A stretch of 64,000 bases of DNA from Sediminibacterium roseum (GTDB lineage: Bacteria; Bacteroidota; Bacteroidia; Chitinophagales; Chitinophagaceae): NCBI RefSeq assembly GCF_009939005.1, contig NZ_JAACJS010000012.1, positions 558,001-622,000 on the forward strand, in the 5' to 3' direction. This document shows, in pieces, positions 8,651-16,498 of the stretch. How positions within the stretch are numbered: position 1 is the first letter of the stretch; each line of letters opens with the position of its first letter. A program made the position numbers and the translations under genes. The notes under the pieces are model-generated. The model was given only the letters and a program-made list of their open reading frames with translations. It was not told where the DNA came from and made no database searches.

Positions 8651-9961
8651 ATGTTCACACAGTCACCATACATTCTCTATTCCGACGGCAAAGGCAACAT
8701 CTTTGAAGACGATACGCTCTATGCCGTTGGCCGCGCGGGCTGGGATGCATTTCCTGTGCCTGCGGATGAGTGGATAGAACTTCCCGATGGCGGCAACCTC
8801 TACGAACTGCCCGGCCGCCGCGGCATTGGCATAGACGTGGCAACAGGCGAAATGCGCCTCTGCGAAAAAGGCTGGGCCGTTGCAGCATTCATTCCACCCG
8901 CACACACCGGTTTGTACATAGCCGCTTTTGAAACATTACCCGATGCGCCTACACTGCCGCTGTTCTGTTACACCGCAGTGGGCTGGCTCAACAACAAGAA
9001 CTATGTTCCCGCGGTGAGGATCGAGAAAGACATCCGCCAGGAATGCGCGGGGTACGACGATCAAAAAATAGAGACCGGCGCTCACAACCTTCTCCAGGCT
9101 TATCCCGATAACCGGTTGGTAAAACACCTGATGGAAAATTGCTGCATGACGTACAATTGTCCCGCCGCACGCAATTTCTCACTCGGCCGATGGGAATGCC
9201 CGGTACCCACATCGCCCGCATGCAATGCCAACTGCATCGGTTGTATTTCTTTTCAGCCGGAAGAAGAAACGATCGTGTCTACGCAAGACAGGTTAACGTT
9301 CAAACCGATGGCGGAAGAGATCGTGGAGTTTACCGTTCCGCACCTGATGAATGCGCCGTACCCGATCGTAAGTTTCGGGCAGGGTTGTGAAGGCGAGCCT
9401 TTATTGATGTGGGAAACGATCCGCGAATCGATATTGCAGATCAGGAAACACACAGATAAGGGAAGCATCAACATCAATACCAACGGCTCAAAACCCGATG
9501 CCGTGAAAGCCTTGTGCGAAGCGGGTTTGAACAGCATACGCGTAAGTACCAACTCTGCAAGGAAACACATTTACGAACCTTATTACCGCCCGAACAATTA
9601 CCGGTTCGAAGACATCATCGAAAGTTTAAAGGTGGTAACGGGGTTTGGCGGGTGGACAAGCATCAATTATTTTGTTTTCCCCGGTATGACCGACAGCGTG
9701 GAAGAATACGAGGCATTGCGGAAACTGATCATCGAAACGGATCTGAAGATGATACAGTGGCGTAATTTCAACATCGATCCCGATTGGTACATGGGCAAGA
9801 TCGGCGTACACGAAACCGGCGAGATGCTGGGCATGAAGCAGATGATGGAACTCATCCGCGAAGAATTTCCGCAATTGCGTTTTGGCTATTTTAACCCGTC
9901 GATGGAAAGGATCAAGGGAGACTATGAGCATGATTTCGCGGGCGGTGATCTGTATGTGTAG
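8651..9961 (+). CDS. Radical SAM protein of unknown function
   Basis: A 436-residue radical SAM enzyme. The cluster-binding CxxxCxxC is CNANCIGC (Cys191, 195, 198), preceded by an unusual 185-residue N-terminal region beginning with PYILYSDGKGNIFED. Downstream elements fit a radical SAM barrel: a glycine motif in SFGQGCEGEPL, INTNGSKPD and the later SINYFVFPGMTDS. Additional cysteines upstream (CCMTYNC, residues about 163-169) could bind a second cluster. No peptide precursor or partner enzyme is adjacent, so substrate is unknown. It follows the ureohydrolase pair by 57 bases. Confidence 0.85.
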   Translation: MFTQSPYILYSDGKGNIFEDDTLYAVGRAGWDAFPVPADEWIELPDGGNLYELPGRRGIGIDVATGEMRLCEKGWAVAAFIPPAHTGLYIAAFETLPDAPTLPLFCYTAVGWLNNKNYVPAVRIEKDIRQECAGYDDQKIETGAHNLLQAYPDNRLVKHLMENCCMTYNCPAARNFSLGRWECPVPTSPACNANCIGCISFQPEEETIVSTQDRLTFKPMAEEIVEFTVPHLMNAPYPIVSFGQGCEGEPLLMWETIRESILQIRKHTDKGSININTNGSKPDAVKALCEAGLNSIRVSTNSARKHIYEPYYRPNNYRFEDIIESLKVVTGFGGWTSINYFVFPGMTDSVEEYEALRKLIIETDLKMIQWRNFNIDPDWYMGKIGVHETGEMLGMKQMMELIREEFPQLRFGYFNPSMERIKGDYEHDFAGGDLYV

Positions 9962-10078
9962 CACTGACAGAGTGTTCGCCTGTTGACGGAACAAACTGAA
10001 TGGTTGTAATTTTTTTAGGTTATTTTGCGCGGGCAAAAACACGATCACTACAATTCTTTTTCCTTCCATATCTATTCA

Positions 10079-11020
10079 ATGCCCGCAACCAAAAACAACA
10101 CTTATACCGGCATCCTGCTCGCCGTGCTTGCGGTGGTCATCTGGTCGGGAAATTTTATCGTATCGCGTGGCGTAACCAATTACATAGGGCCCGTGAGCCT
10201 GGCGTTTTACAGGTGGCTGATGGCAACGGTCATTATCGCGCCCTTTGCATGGAAGAAATTTGTTGCAGAACGAAAAACGGTTTCTTTCAACTGGAAATAC
10301 CTGGCATGGGTATCGCTCACGGGCATTGCCTTGTTCAATACCTTCGTATATATTGCCGGACATTATACCACCGCCATCAATCTTGCGCTGATCGGCACCA
10401 CATCCTCCCCCATTTTTGCAACCATACTTGCGGTGATTTTTTTGAGGGAAAAACCGGGTATGTTCCGCATCATAGGTATAGTTACCTGCGTGGGTGGAAT
10501 ATTGTTATTGATCTCTAAGGGCAGTTGGCAAACACTGGTCAATTTTCATTTTTCTACAGGAGACCTCTGGGTGCTGGCGGGCGCTTTTGCGTTTGCGATC
10601 TACAATGTGCTGGTCAGGAAAAAACCTGCACAGATCTCTTCCCTCAATTTCCTGTTTGTGATTTTTGCCATGGGCGCCGCCATGCTGTTCCCTTTTTTCC
10701 TGGCCGAGCAGGCCTGGGGAATGCCTACGCAATGGAGCTGGCAAGTGCTGGCAGTGCTCCTTTACCTCGGGGCCGGGACTTCCGTCGCCGCCTTTCTCTG
10801 CTGGAACATCGCCATTCAAAAACTCGGTGCAGGAAGAACGGTGCTCTTCGGCAACCTCATCCCCATCTTCAGCACGCTTGAAGCCGTATGGCTGCTGGGC
10901 GAAGAAATTACGCGTATTCACATCATAGGCGGTGTGGTAGTGATCGGCGGACTGGCGCTTGCAAATACAAGGCCCCGCCCGCTGCCGGTGGTTCCCGAAG
11001 TGATGGATATTGATCGTTAA
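10079..11020 (+). CDS. EamA-family (DMT superfamily) transporter
   Basis: A 313-residue inner-membrane protein with ten predicted helices in two EamA repeats. Repeat one includes LLAVLAVVIWSGNFIVSRG and the helix LTGIALFNTFVYIAGHYTT; repeat two includes WVLAGAFAFAIYNVLVRKKP and ends with GGVVVIGGLALANT. Members export amino acids or other small metabolites; the substrate cannot be assigned. The ATG at 10079 was chosen because the upstream 18 codons are not hydrophobic or conserved. Monocistronic by context. Confidence 0.9.
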   Translation: MPATKNNTYTGILLAVLAVVIWSGNFIVSRGVTNYIGPVSLAFYRWLMATVIIAPFAWKKFVAERKTVSFNWKYLAWVSLTGIALFNTFVYIAGHYTTAINLALIGTTSSPIFATILAVIFLREKPGMFRIIGIVTCVGGILLLISKGSWQTLVNFHFSTGDLWVLAGAFAFAIYNVLVRKKPAQISSLNFLFVIFAMGAAMLFPFFLAEQAWGMPTQWSWQVLAVLLYLGAGTSVAAFLCWNIAIQKLGAGRTVLFGNLIPIFSTLEAVWLLGEEITRIHIIGGVVVIGGLALANTRPRPLPVVPEVMDIDR

Positions 11021-11073
11021 CGGATCACGACCCTAGATCAACGTTACACTATTCATGATTCACGATTCACTCC

Positions 11074-11081
11074 TATCTTGC
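11074..11081 (+). promoter_or_regulatory. Near-consensus -7 box in front of the TauE/SafE gene
   Basis: TATCTTGC differs at two positions from TAnnTTTG and ends five bases before the ATG at 11087, again predicting an almost leaderless transcript. The same octamer occurs before the phosphorylase-like gene at 51211. Confidence 0.3.
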
Positions 11082-11086
11082 AGCCC

Positions 11087-11869
11087 ATGACCACCTTCAC
11101 CCTTGTTCTTCTTTGTGTTTTCGCTTTCTCCGCCGGGTTCGTAGATGCCATTGTTGGTGGGGGCGGCTTGATCCAGACGCCTGCATCGCTTGTACTGTTA
11201 CCGCAACTGCCGGTGGCTACCGTTATCGGCTCATTAAAGATCCCCGCATTCACGGGAACCGCTTTTGCTACCGTTCAATACCTTAAAAAAGTAAAGGTCC
11301 GCTGGAAAATGGCAATCGCCATGTGCCTCGTTGCCTGTTCCGCAGCGTTCCTGGGCGCCGAGGTGCTTACACTGGTGAACAACCGTTTTATGAAACCGGT
11401 AATTTTTATCGTACTCCTGTTTGTTGCCATCTACACTTACACCAAAAAGAATTTCGGGCAGCATACACACAAAACGCATTCGGCCAAAACAGAAATGTTC
11501 TATGCCATACTCATCGCTGTGTGCATAGGTTTCTACGACGGGTTCATAGGCCCTGGGGCGGGAAGTTTCCTGGTGCTTGCGTTCATCAGCCTGCTGGGTT
11601 TTGATTTCCTTCATGCAAGCGCAAATGCAAAACTGGTGAATCTTTCTACCAATTTCGGCTCGATCCTTCTTTTCCTGCTCAAAGGAACCATCATCTGGAA
11701 GATCGCCCTGCCCATGGCCGCCTGCAACGGCCTCGGCGGCGCACTCGGCGCAAGACTCGCCATTTCAAAAGGGAACCGGTTTATACGCGTGTTCTTCCTT
11801 TTGATCATAACAGCAACCCTGGTGAGGTTTGGGTACGATGCAATCTTCCAATTAATAATTAGTAATTAG
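11087..11869 (+). CDS. TauE/SafE family permease
   Basis: A 260-residue inner-membrane protein with about eight helices in two repeats. The family's glycine-rich signatures are present in both halves: GFVDAIVGGGGLIQTP near the start and GFYDGFIGPGAGSFLVL in the middle, each followed by a loop leading to NFGS or SLKIP. These permeases export sulfite, sulfoacetate or other organosulfonates, or simply anions; no sulfonate gene is adjacent. The ATG at 11087 is preferred over an upstream TTG. The stop codon at 11867-11869 lies inside a heptamer repeat array, so the last few residues (LIISN) are repeat-encoded. Confidence 0.9.
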   Translation: MTTFTLVLLCVFAFSAGFVDAIVGGGGLIQTPASLVLLPQLPVATVIGSLKIPAFTGTAFATVQYLKKVKVRWKMAIAMCLVACSAAFLGAEVLTLVNNRFMKPVIFIVLLFVAIYTYTKKNFGQHTHKTHSAKTEMFYAILIAVCIGFYDGFIGPGAGSFLVLAFISLLGFDFLHASANAKLVNLSTNFGSILLFLLKGTIIWKIALPMAACNGLGGALGARLAISKGNRFIRVFFLLIITATLVRFGYDAIFQLIISN

Positions 11870-11963
11870 GAATTAGGAATTGAGATGTACTGCTCAAACT
11901 GTTAACGAAATGACAGCAACAACAATTACTAATTACTAATTCCTAATTTCTAATTACTAATTA
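11850..11963. repeat. Inverted heptanucleotide arrays between convergent genes
   Basis: 11850-11882 holds AATTAGT/AATTAGG heptamers and 11922-11963 the complementary TAATTAC/TAATTCC units. The arms encode the last codons and stop of the TauE gene (plus) and of the DUF4199 gene (minus). The transcript of either gene could fold into a long A/U-rich hairpin. Confidence 0.8.
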
Positions 11964-12481
11964 TTTACCGGTTTTCTTTTCAACGCAAACGCACTGATCA
12001 AAGTAACCAGCAGGCCAACGGGCAGGATTTCCATGTAGGTCATGGCCGCGTTGAAGAAAGGGTTCTTGTACATTTCTGCAAAATGGGCAAGTTCATCCGA
12101 CTGTTTGGTGATCTCGGCCTGGGTAGCGCCACTCGCTTTGAGGCCGTCGATCACATGCGCAGCATACTTGGTTCCAAAATCAGGAACAAAAAAAGTGTAG
12201 TTGATGAGCCAGGTAACCACGTAAAAAGTGGAAGCAAGCAACGTGATCAATATGCCCACCTTGAAAGCCTTGCCGAAACTGATCACACCACCATTGTATT
12301 TGTCGCGAAATACCTTCACCCCCACAAACACCATTGAAAACGCGATGATCATGGATGTGTATCCAACGATCATTCCATTACTGAAATCACCGCTGTTGCA
12401 ATAAATAGCCGTGGTGATCACCCCCATCGCGGCCACTACCGAACCGGCGATCGATCCATAAACAAGAACAATTTTTTTCAT
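11957..12481 (-). CDS. DUF4199 family membrane protein
   Basis: A 174-residue integral membrane protein of the Bacteroidota DUF4199 family, function unknown. Four hydrophobic helices are visible: residues about 5-28, 38-58, 75-97 and 145-167, with a polar loop (GTKYAAHVIDGLKASGATQAEITKQ) between helices three and four. It lies downstream of the membrane LuxR gene on the same strand with 157 bases between, a pairing that recurs in this phylum, so a shared membrane-linked regulatory role is possible but unproven. The terminal residues VNN and the stop are encoded in the heptamer array. Confidence 0.85.
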   Translation of the reverse strand: MKKIVLVYGSIAGSVVAAMGVITTAIYCNSGDFSNGMIVGYTSMIIAFSMVFVGVKVFRDKYNGGVISFGKAFKVGILITLLASTFYVVTWLINYTFFVPDFGTKYAAHVIDGLKASGATQAEITKQSDELAHFAEMYKNPFFNAAMTYMEILPVGLLVTLISAFALKRKPVNN

Positions 12482-12502
12482 ACGTTTGATTTTTGATTGT
12501 TA

Positions 12503-12539
12503 GACCGTAAAAATGGGGCTTCCGGCATTTTTAGCGGTC
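12503..12539. repeat. Hairpin between luxR-type gene and DUF4199 gene
   Basis: GACCGTAAAAATG (12503-12515) can pair with CATTTTTAGCGGTC (12526-12539), one bulged base, around a ten-base loop. No U-run follows on the minus strand, so it looks like a processing or intercistronic structure rather than a standard terminator. Confidence 0.5.
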
Positions 12540-12638
12540 ATACTTTTGGGTGATTTTGATCGGGAGAATGATTTTCACGCTTAAGTAGTAGTGTTTTTTT
12601 CTTTACTGCTTGAATTTATTGGAGTTTGCGTTGACTCA

Positions 12639-13097
12639 CTAACGGATCAGATTCAGTCTTCTTGCTTTTTCCACCGCCTGCGTCCTGCGCTGCACATCCA
12701 TTTTTTCGAAGATATTGGAAGAATGTGTTTTAACGGTGTTGAGTGATACGAAAAGACGGCCGGCAATTTCCTGGTTGCTGAGTCCTTCGGCCATCAGTTC
12801 CAGTACTTCAAGCTCGCGCTTGCTCATGCCGGTTGCCGCGAGTTCTTTTTCGTTCAATACAAAATCTTCCACGCGTTTTTCAATGATCACGGTTTTGATC
12901 TTTGGCCTGGAAAGTTTGAGCGCGAGCCAGATGCCCAATGCCGTAAACACAAGCGCGATCGCCCCAACATACAGCTCCATCGCATGATCGTAGATCACAA
13001 AACGCAGTTCGAGCCACTTAAGCAGTACCAGCAATACGGCCATGGAACTGCCGTACAGCAATACGATCCTGTGCTTTTTCAAAAAATTGCCGATCAT
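12639..13097 (-). CDS. Membrane-anchored LuxR-family transcription regulator
   Basis: A 152-residue protein with two N-terminal helices (RIVLLYGSSMAVLLVLLKWL and LYVGAIALVFTALGIWLAL) and a C-terminal LuxR/GerE helix-turn-helix. The HTH signature runs MSKRELEVLELMAEGLSNQ with the recognition part SLNTVKTHSSNIFEKM. There is no receiver domain, so it is not a normal response regulator; it probably binds DNA while held at the membrane. The neighbour DUF4199 protein is the candidate signal partner by context. Target genes are unknown. Confidence 0.87.
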   Translation of the reverse strand: MIGNFLKKHRIVLLYGSSMAVLLVLLKWLELRFVIYDHAMELYVGAIALVFTALGIWLALKLSRPKIKTVIIEKRVEDFVLNEKELAATGMSKRELEVLELMAEGLSNQEIAGRLFVSLNTVKTHSSNIFEKMDVQRRTQAVEKARRLNLIR

Positions 13098-13162
13098 ACA
13101 ACTAAGATAATTTTTTAAACAACTTGACCGGCCGTATTCTTGTTTCCTGTAGATTGCCGCCC

Positions 13163-13876
13163 GTGGCCAATACCTATTTCCAGTTCAAACAGTTCACCGT
13201 TCACCAGGAACACTGTGCAATGAAAGTGTGCACCGATGCCTGTTTGTTTGGCGCCTGGCTGGCAAACCAGTTTCGCGGGCAAGCGCCGGAACAGATCCTG
13301 GACATCGGCGCCGGAACAGGATTGCTCAGCCTTATGCTGGCCCAATCGGTGGGTTCCACGATAGATGCCATAGAGATCGATGAAAGCGCGGCCGGGCAGG
13401 CAACTTCGAACTTCAACGCTTCGCCGTGGAAGGAAAGACTTCATCTTCTGCAAGGCGATGCAAGGGAAATAACGACCGGCAAAAAATACGATCTCATCGT
13501 TACAAACCCACCCTTCTTCGAAAACGACCTCAAAAGCGCTGACCAACAAAGAAACCTTGCGCTCCACAGCAGCGAACTGGATCTCAACGAACTCCTGCGT
13601 ATTGCAGAAACCCATTTAACACCAACCGGCAATTTCGCTGTGCTTCTCCCCTTTCATCGTAAAAAAACAATGCTGGAGCTGGCGGAAATCATGCATTTTT
13701 TCCTTGTGAACAGTGTGGATGTAAAACAAACCACCACGCATTCATTTTTCAGAACCATGTTGCTGTTTGGGCGGGATGAAATTACACCGCTGCACAGCGA
13801 ACTCGCCATCCGGGAAGACAATAATTATACAGCGGCTTTCACCAGGCTTTTGAAAGCGTATTATCTCCACCTGTAG
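13163..13876 (+). CDS. trmN6: tRNA1(Val) A37 N6-methyltransferase (TrmN6/YfiC family)
   Basis: A 237-residue SAM-dependent methyltransferase. The N-terminal FQFKQFTVHQEHCAMKVCTDACLFGAW is the TrmN6 family opening, motif I is DIGAGTGLL, and the adenine-N6 catalytic motif is NPPFFEN. It modifies the adenine beside the anticodon of tRNA-Val. The GTG at 13163 gives the family's standard start (M)ANTYFQFKQ; the longer TTG start adds unrelated residues. Monocistronic, divergent from the membrane LuxR gene. Confidence 0.88.
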   Translation: MANTYFQFKQFTVHQEHCAMKVCTDACLFGAWLANQFRGQAPEQILDIGAGTGLLSLMLAQSVGSTIDAIEIDESAAGQATSNFNASPWKERLHLLQGDAREITTGKKYDLIVTNPPFFENDLKSADQQRNLALHSSELDLNELLRIAETHLTPTGNFAVLLPFHRKKTMLELAEIMHFFLVNSVDVKQTTTHSFFRTMLLFGRDEITPLHSELAIREDNNYTAAFTRLLKAYYLHL

Positions 13877-13942
13877 GAGTTATGGCAGGAGTTGGAAACG
13901 ACAATTTCTGTAACTTTATTTTTTCTTAAACACCTGGTTCCT

Positions 13943-14434
13943 ATGTCTCAGATCCTGCAAAACCAATGGCTCGCCAATACAGACGCGTTGCTGCAAACAC
14001 TTTCCCGTTTCGATGCGTCGTCTTTCAATACCAAAAGGGCCGACGGCGGATGGAGCGCAGGAGATATTGCGGAACACATCCTGCTGGCCGATAAAAGATT
14101 TTCCATCGTACTTGAGGGCGCAGCCAGTGAGGCAACACATGAGGGCGGGGAAAATGTATCAAAGTTCACGGCGCGTTTATCGGACAGAGCCAACAAACTC
14201 GATGCACCGCCGTTCCTTGTTCCATCGGAAAATGAAAAAGACAAGGAAGGAATGATCGCGGAGATCCGATCAGAAAGAAACAGGATCGCAGCGCTGATCG
14301 GTTCGGGAAACATGAACCTGGTCAATTACGATGCACCTCACCGCCTGTTCGGGCCAATGGTTTCGCAGGAATGGATAAAGTTTAATATTCTTCACACCGA
14401 ACGACATCTTAAGCAACTGGAAGAACTGTTGTAA
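13943..14434 (+). CDS. DinB/YfiT-fold protein
   Basis: A 163-residue four-helix-bundle protein of the DinB-like superfamily. Metal-site histidines are visible as H in [10 protein letters not shown] (first), and [13 protein letters not shown] at the C-terminus; the family often uses three His to bind a divalent metal. Members include thiol-dependent transferases and many uncharacterised proteins, so activity cannot be named. The ATG at 13943 begins the conserved helix; the upstream part of the frame is unlike the family. Confidence 0.8.
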
Positions 14435-14442
14435 TAAAAGCA

Positions 14443-14514
14443 GCCCGTTACAAAGCCGAACTGTAAAACGCAAAACCAACTTGCCGGAAGAATTTTGCAA
14501 ACAGGGTAACGGGC
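14443..14514. repeat. Long-range inverted repeat after the DinB-like gene
   Basis: GCCCGTTAC (14443-14451) and GTAACGGGC (14506-14514) are perfect nine-base complements 54 bases apart, directly after the DinB-like stop. Could form a stem closing a large loop; no U-run follows. Between here and 14869 I see no gene; the short frame at 14568-14846 has no start context or recognisable composition. Confidence 0.4.
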
Positions 14515-14869
14515 CATTATTGCAAACGCGCCGGATGTAAAAAAGTTACAACTGCCCGGTCAATTAATTGGAACGTTGGGTAAGGGATTTAATAAACGGG
14601 CTGAATCATTCACTGGATTGCCGAAGGATTAGACGTGTATTTCCACGAACCAACAACGCTTTTGCTTTTCCCCGTACTGGTTTTTATTGCCGGGAACCGA
14701 GCATTTCGTGCATATTAGACACGATTATCTATACAACAGCACCCCAAAAAACGGATCTTCTGAATCAATGTTTAAACGATCATTTTTGGGAATATTCCAA
14801 TCATTACGACACTCCCACTACAATTCAGGTTTCCAAAATCTATTGATTTTCAATCTATTTTAAATTTAT

Positions 14870-14906
14870 TTGTAGTTTTAACACTTTATTTTGTAGTAAT
14901 AACACT
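14870..14906 (+). promoter_or_regulatory. Two operator-like 16-bp direct repeats, 21 bp apart
   Basis: TTGTAGTTTTAACACT (14870-14885) and TTGTAGTAATAACACT (14891-14906) agree at 14 of 16 positions and start 21 bases apart, two helical turns. The second also contains the inverted repeat GTAGT-N6-ACTAC (14893-14908). They abut the -7 box of the fibre cluster, so an activator or repressor site is likely. Confidence 0.55.
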
Positions 14907-14913
14907 ACTTTTG
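14906..14913 (+). promoter_or_regulatory. Predicted -7 box of the surface-fibre operon
   Basis: TACTTTTG matches TAnnTTTG. It would start a transcript near 14918 with a leader of about 155 bases, unusually long for this window. The leader contains a GC-rich hairpin, GCCGG (15018-15022) with CCGGC (15029-15033). Confidence 0.5.
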
Positions 14914-15075
14914 TTTTGTCATTCGGAGCAAGGATGACGGGCGACTAAGGAGTACAAATGCTAAGTATTTCCCGCCCACCAAAACTTACCGCGGAAATTT
15001 TGAGAAAAACAACAGGAGCCGGCAGGTACCGGCGCCAACCATTTTCGAACAAAACAAATTAAAAATAAAACAAAC

Positions 15076-15612
15076 ATGAAAAAGATCTTAGTAGTAGCAG
15101 TAGTTGGGGTTTTATCGGTTATCGGCAGCAAAACATTTGCGCAAACGGCCAACCTGAACATCACTTTATCGGATGTACTTTCTTTCACCGTTTCACAACC
15201 CGCTGGGTTGAGCGTGAACTTCGACAGTGAATCGAAATACAACAACGGCATCACCGCCCTCGCAACAGACCATATCAGCGTGGTAAGCTCACGTGGTTAT
15301 GTGATCAAAGCAAAAGCGGGTACCGTAACGGGTTCTGCTTCGTTGCTGCCAGGCACGATCAAGATCACTTCGGCGATCGGTGCAACCAACAACGGTAATA
15401 CCGCCGGCTTAACTTTCCAAAGCGATGTTGTATTGCCCGCATCCAGCGGCGCTGCTGCAACCATCGTAACCGCAAGCAACAGCTCATGGGATGGTGCCAA
15501 TTCTACCAACAAATTCAACATCTCTTACCTCATCGGTGCCAACGGCGCTTATGCCGGTAAAGCAACAGGCGCGAACGTGATCCCCGTTGTTTACACCGTT
15601 ACACAGCCTTAA
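15076..15612 (+). CDS. Small secreted pilin-like subunit
   Basis: A 178-residue exported protein with signal peptide MKKILVVAVVGVLSVIGSKTFAQ. The mature part is short beta-strand-forming, Ser/Thr/Ala-rich and Cys-free, ending in alternating hydrophobics (VIPVVYTVTQP), like the last strand of a fimbrial subunit. It resembles the C-terminal domain of the protein encoded at 16499-18037: SFTVSQPAGLSVNFDSES aligns with SFTAVFQNGADNISMNFNTL, and YNNGITALATDHISV with YTNGVSVTKTNGLKI. With a PapD-like chaperone and a barrel protein next to it, I infer a polymerising or surface subunit. A hairpin after the stop may keep its mRNA more abundant than the following genes. Confidence 0.72.
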   Translation: MKKILVVAVVGVLSVIGSKTFAQTANLNITLSDVLSFTVSQPAGLSVNFDSESKYNNGITALATDHISVVSSRGYVIKAKAGTVTGSASLLPGTIKITSAIGATNNGNTAGLTFQSDVVLPASSGAAATIVTASNSSWDGANSTNKFNISYLIGANGAYAGKATGANVIPVVYTVTQP

Positions 15613-15642
15613 TTGTACCAGCACGTTTACCATAATCATTTT

Positions 15643-15670
15643 ACAAAAAAGGCTGCAACGCCTTTTTTGT
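15643..15670 (+). terminator. Intrinsic terminator or attenuator inside the fibre operon
   Basis: ACAAAAAAGGC (15643-15653) pairs perfectly with GCCTTTTTTGT (15660-15670), loop TGCAAC; the 3' arm includes six T. It lies between the subunit gene and the chaperone gene, so partial termination would give many subunit transcripts per chaperone/usher transcript. Confidence 0.7.
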
Positions 15671-15681
15671 CGTTATACACT

Positions 15682-16494
15682 ATGAAAAACCACAAACTTC
15701 TTCTTATCGCTTCGCTCCTGTTCACAACCCTTTGCAGCAAAGGCTTTGCGCAGGCGGGCATGACGGTTAGTCCCGGCAAAATGTATTTCAAACAAGGCGC
15801 CGGCAGTTCTGCCACGCAGCGGATCGTGGTGAGCAACCCGAACGACAAAGAGCTGGAGATCGGCGTTTCCATCAGCGACTGGAACTATGATTCGCTCGGC
15901 AACAACCTTACTTACGATGCGGGCACGCTCAACACTTCCTGTGCAGACTGGGTGCAGGTGATGCCCGGATCTTATTTCACCCTGCAACCGCGTGAGAAAC
16001 GGGAACTGAACGTTGTGTTCAACGTTCCTGCAAATGCAGACCAGTCGGTTCCCGTGCACAATGCGATGATCTTTTTAACGCAGCTCAATCCCGGTGATGC
16101 CAAAGCAGGCGATGGTACTGCCATCAAGGTTACCGTTCGCATGGGCGTGAAACTCTACCACTCCTTCTCTCAAACAGAAGAGCGCGATATTGAAGTACTC
16201 AACCTGAAAGATGTTGCGGATACCGGGCAGAACCCCGGTTTTCTCGAACTCACTTTAAAGAACACCGGCAAGGCCTGGCTCGAGGGAAAGATCAAATGGG
16301 AACTGCTGAACACGCAGACCGGCGAAAAGCGAAAACTTGAAGACCAGGATGTTTTTTCATTGCCCGGCGATCTCCGCATCGTGAGGGCAGCATTACCGGC
16401 AGATCTTAAAAAAGGAAAATACACGGCCACCGCAGTGATCAATTACGGCAACAAAGACGAACTGAAAGTTGTTGAACTCGAATTCGCACGATGA
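15682..16494 (+). CDS. PapD-like periplasmic chaperone
   Basis: A 270-residue exported protein starting at the ATG 15682 (signal peptide MKNHKLLLIASLLFTTLCSKGFAQ). The N-terminal domain (residues about 25-150) has the immunoglobulin-like pattern of fimbrial chaperones: MTVSPGKMYFKQGAGSS, then RIVVSNPNDKELEIGVS, and the hydrophobic edge strand VPVHNAMIFLTQL. The C-terminal domain (about 165-270: FLELTLKNTGKAWLEGKIKWEL) is a second beta sandwich with an additional-strand layout. Chaperones of this kind hold subunits for delivery to an outer-membrane usher. Placed between the subunit and adhesin-like genes, four bases before the latter. Confidence 0.75.
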   Translation: MKNHKLLLIASLLFTTLCSKGFAQAGMTVSPGKMYFKQGAGSSATQRIVVSNPNDKELEIGVSISDWNYDSLGNNLTYDAGTLNTSCADWVQVMPGSYFTLQPREKRELNVVFNVPANADQSVPVHNAMIFLTQLNPGDAKAGDGTAIKVTVRMGVKLYHSFSQTEERDIEVLNLKDVADTGQNPGFLELTLKNTGKAWLEGKIKWELLNTQTGEKRKLEDQDVFSLPGDLRIVRAALPADLKKGKYTATAVINYGNKDELKVVELEFAR

Positions 16495-16498
16495 CAAA

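Noticed and set aside
14568..14846. 92-codon plus frame in the gap before the fibre operon
   Set aside because: Start is not preceded by a promoter box or A-rich region, and the product has no helix, signal or repeat pattern.
14941..15075. 5' leader of the fibre operon as a known riboswitch
   Set aside because: It has a GC hairpin, but I could not match it to the conserved cores of SAM, TPP, cobalamin, c-di-GMP or glycine riboswitches.
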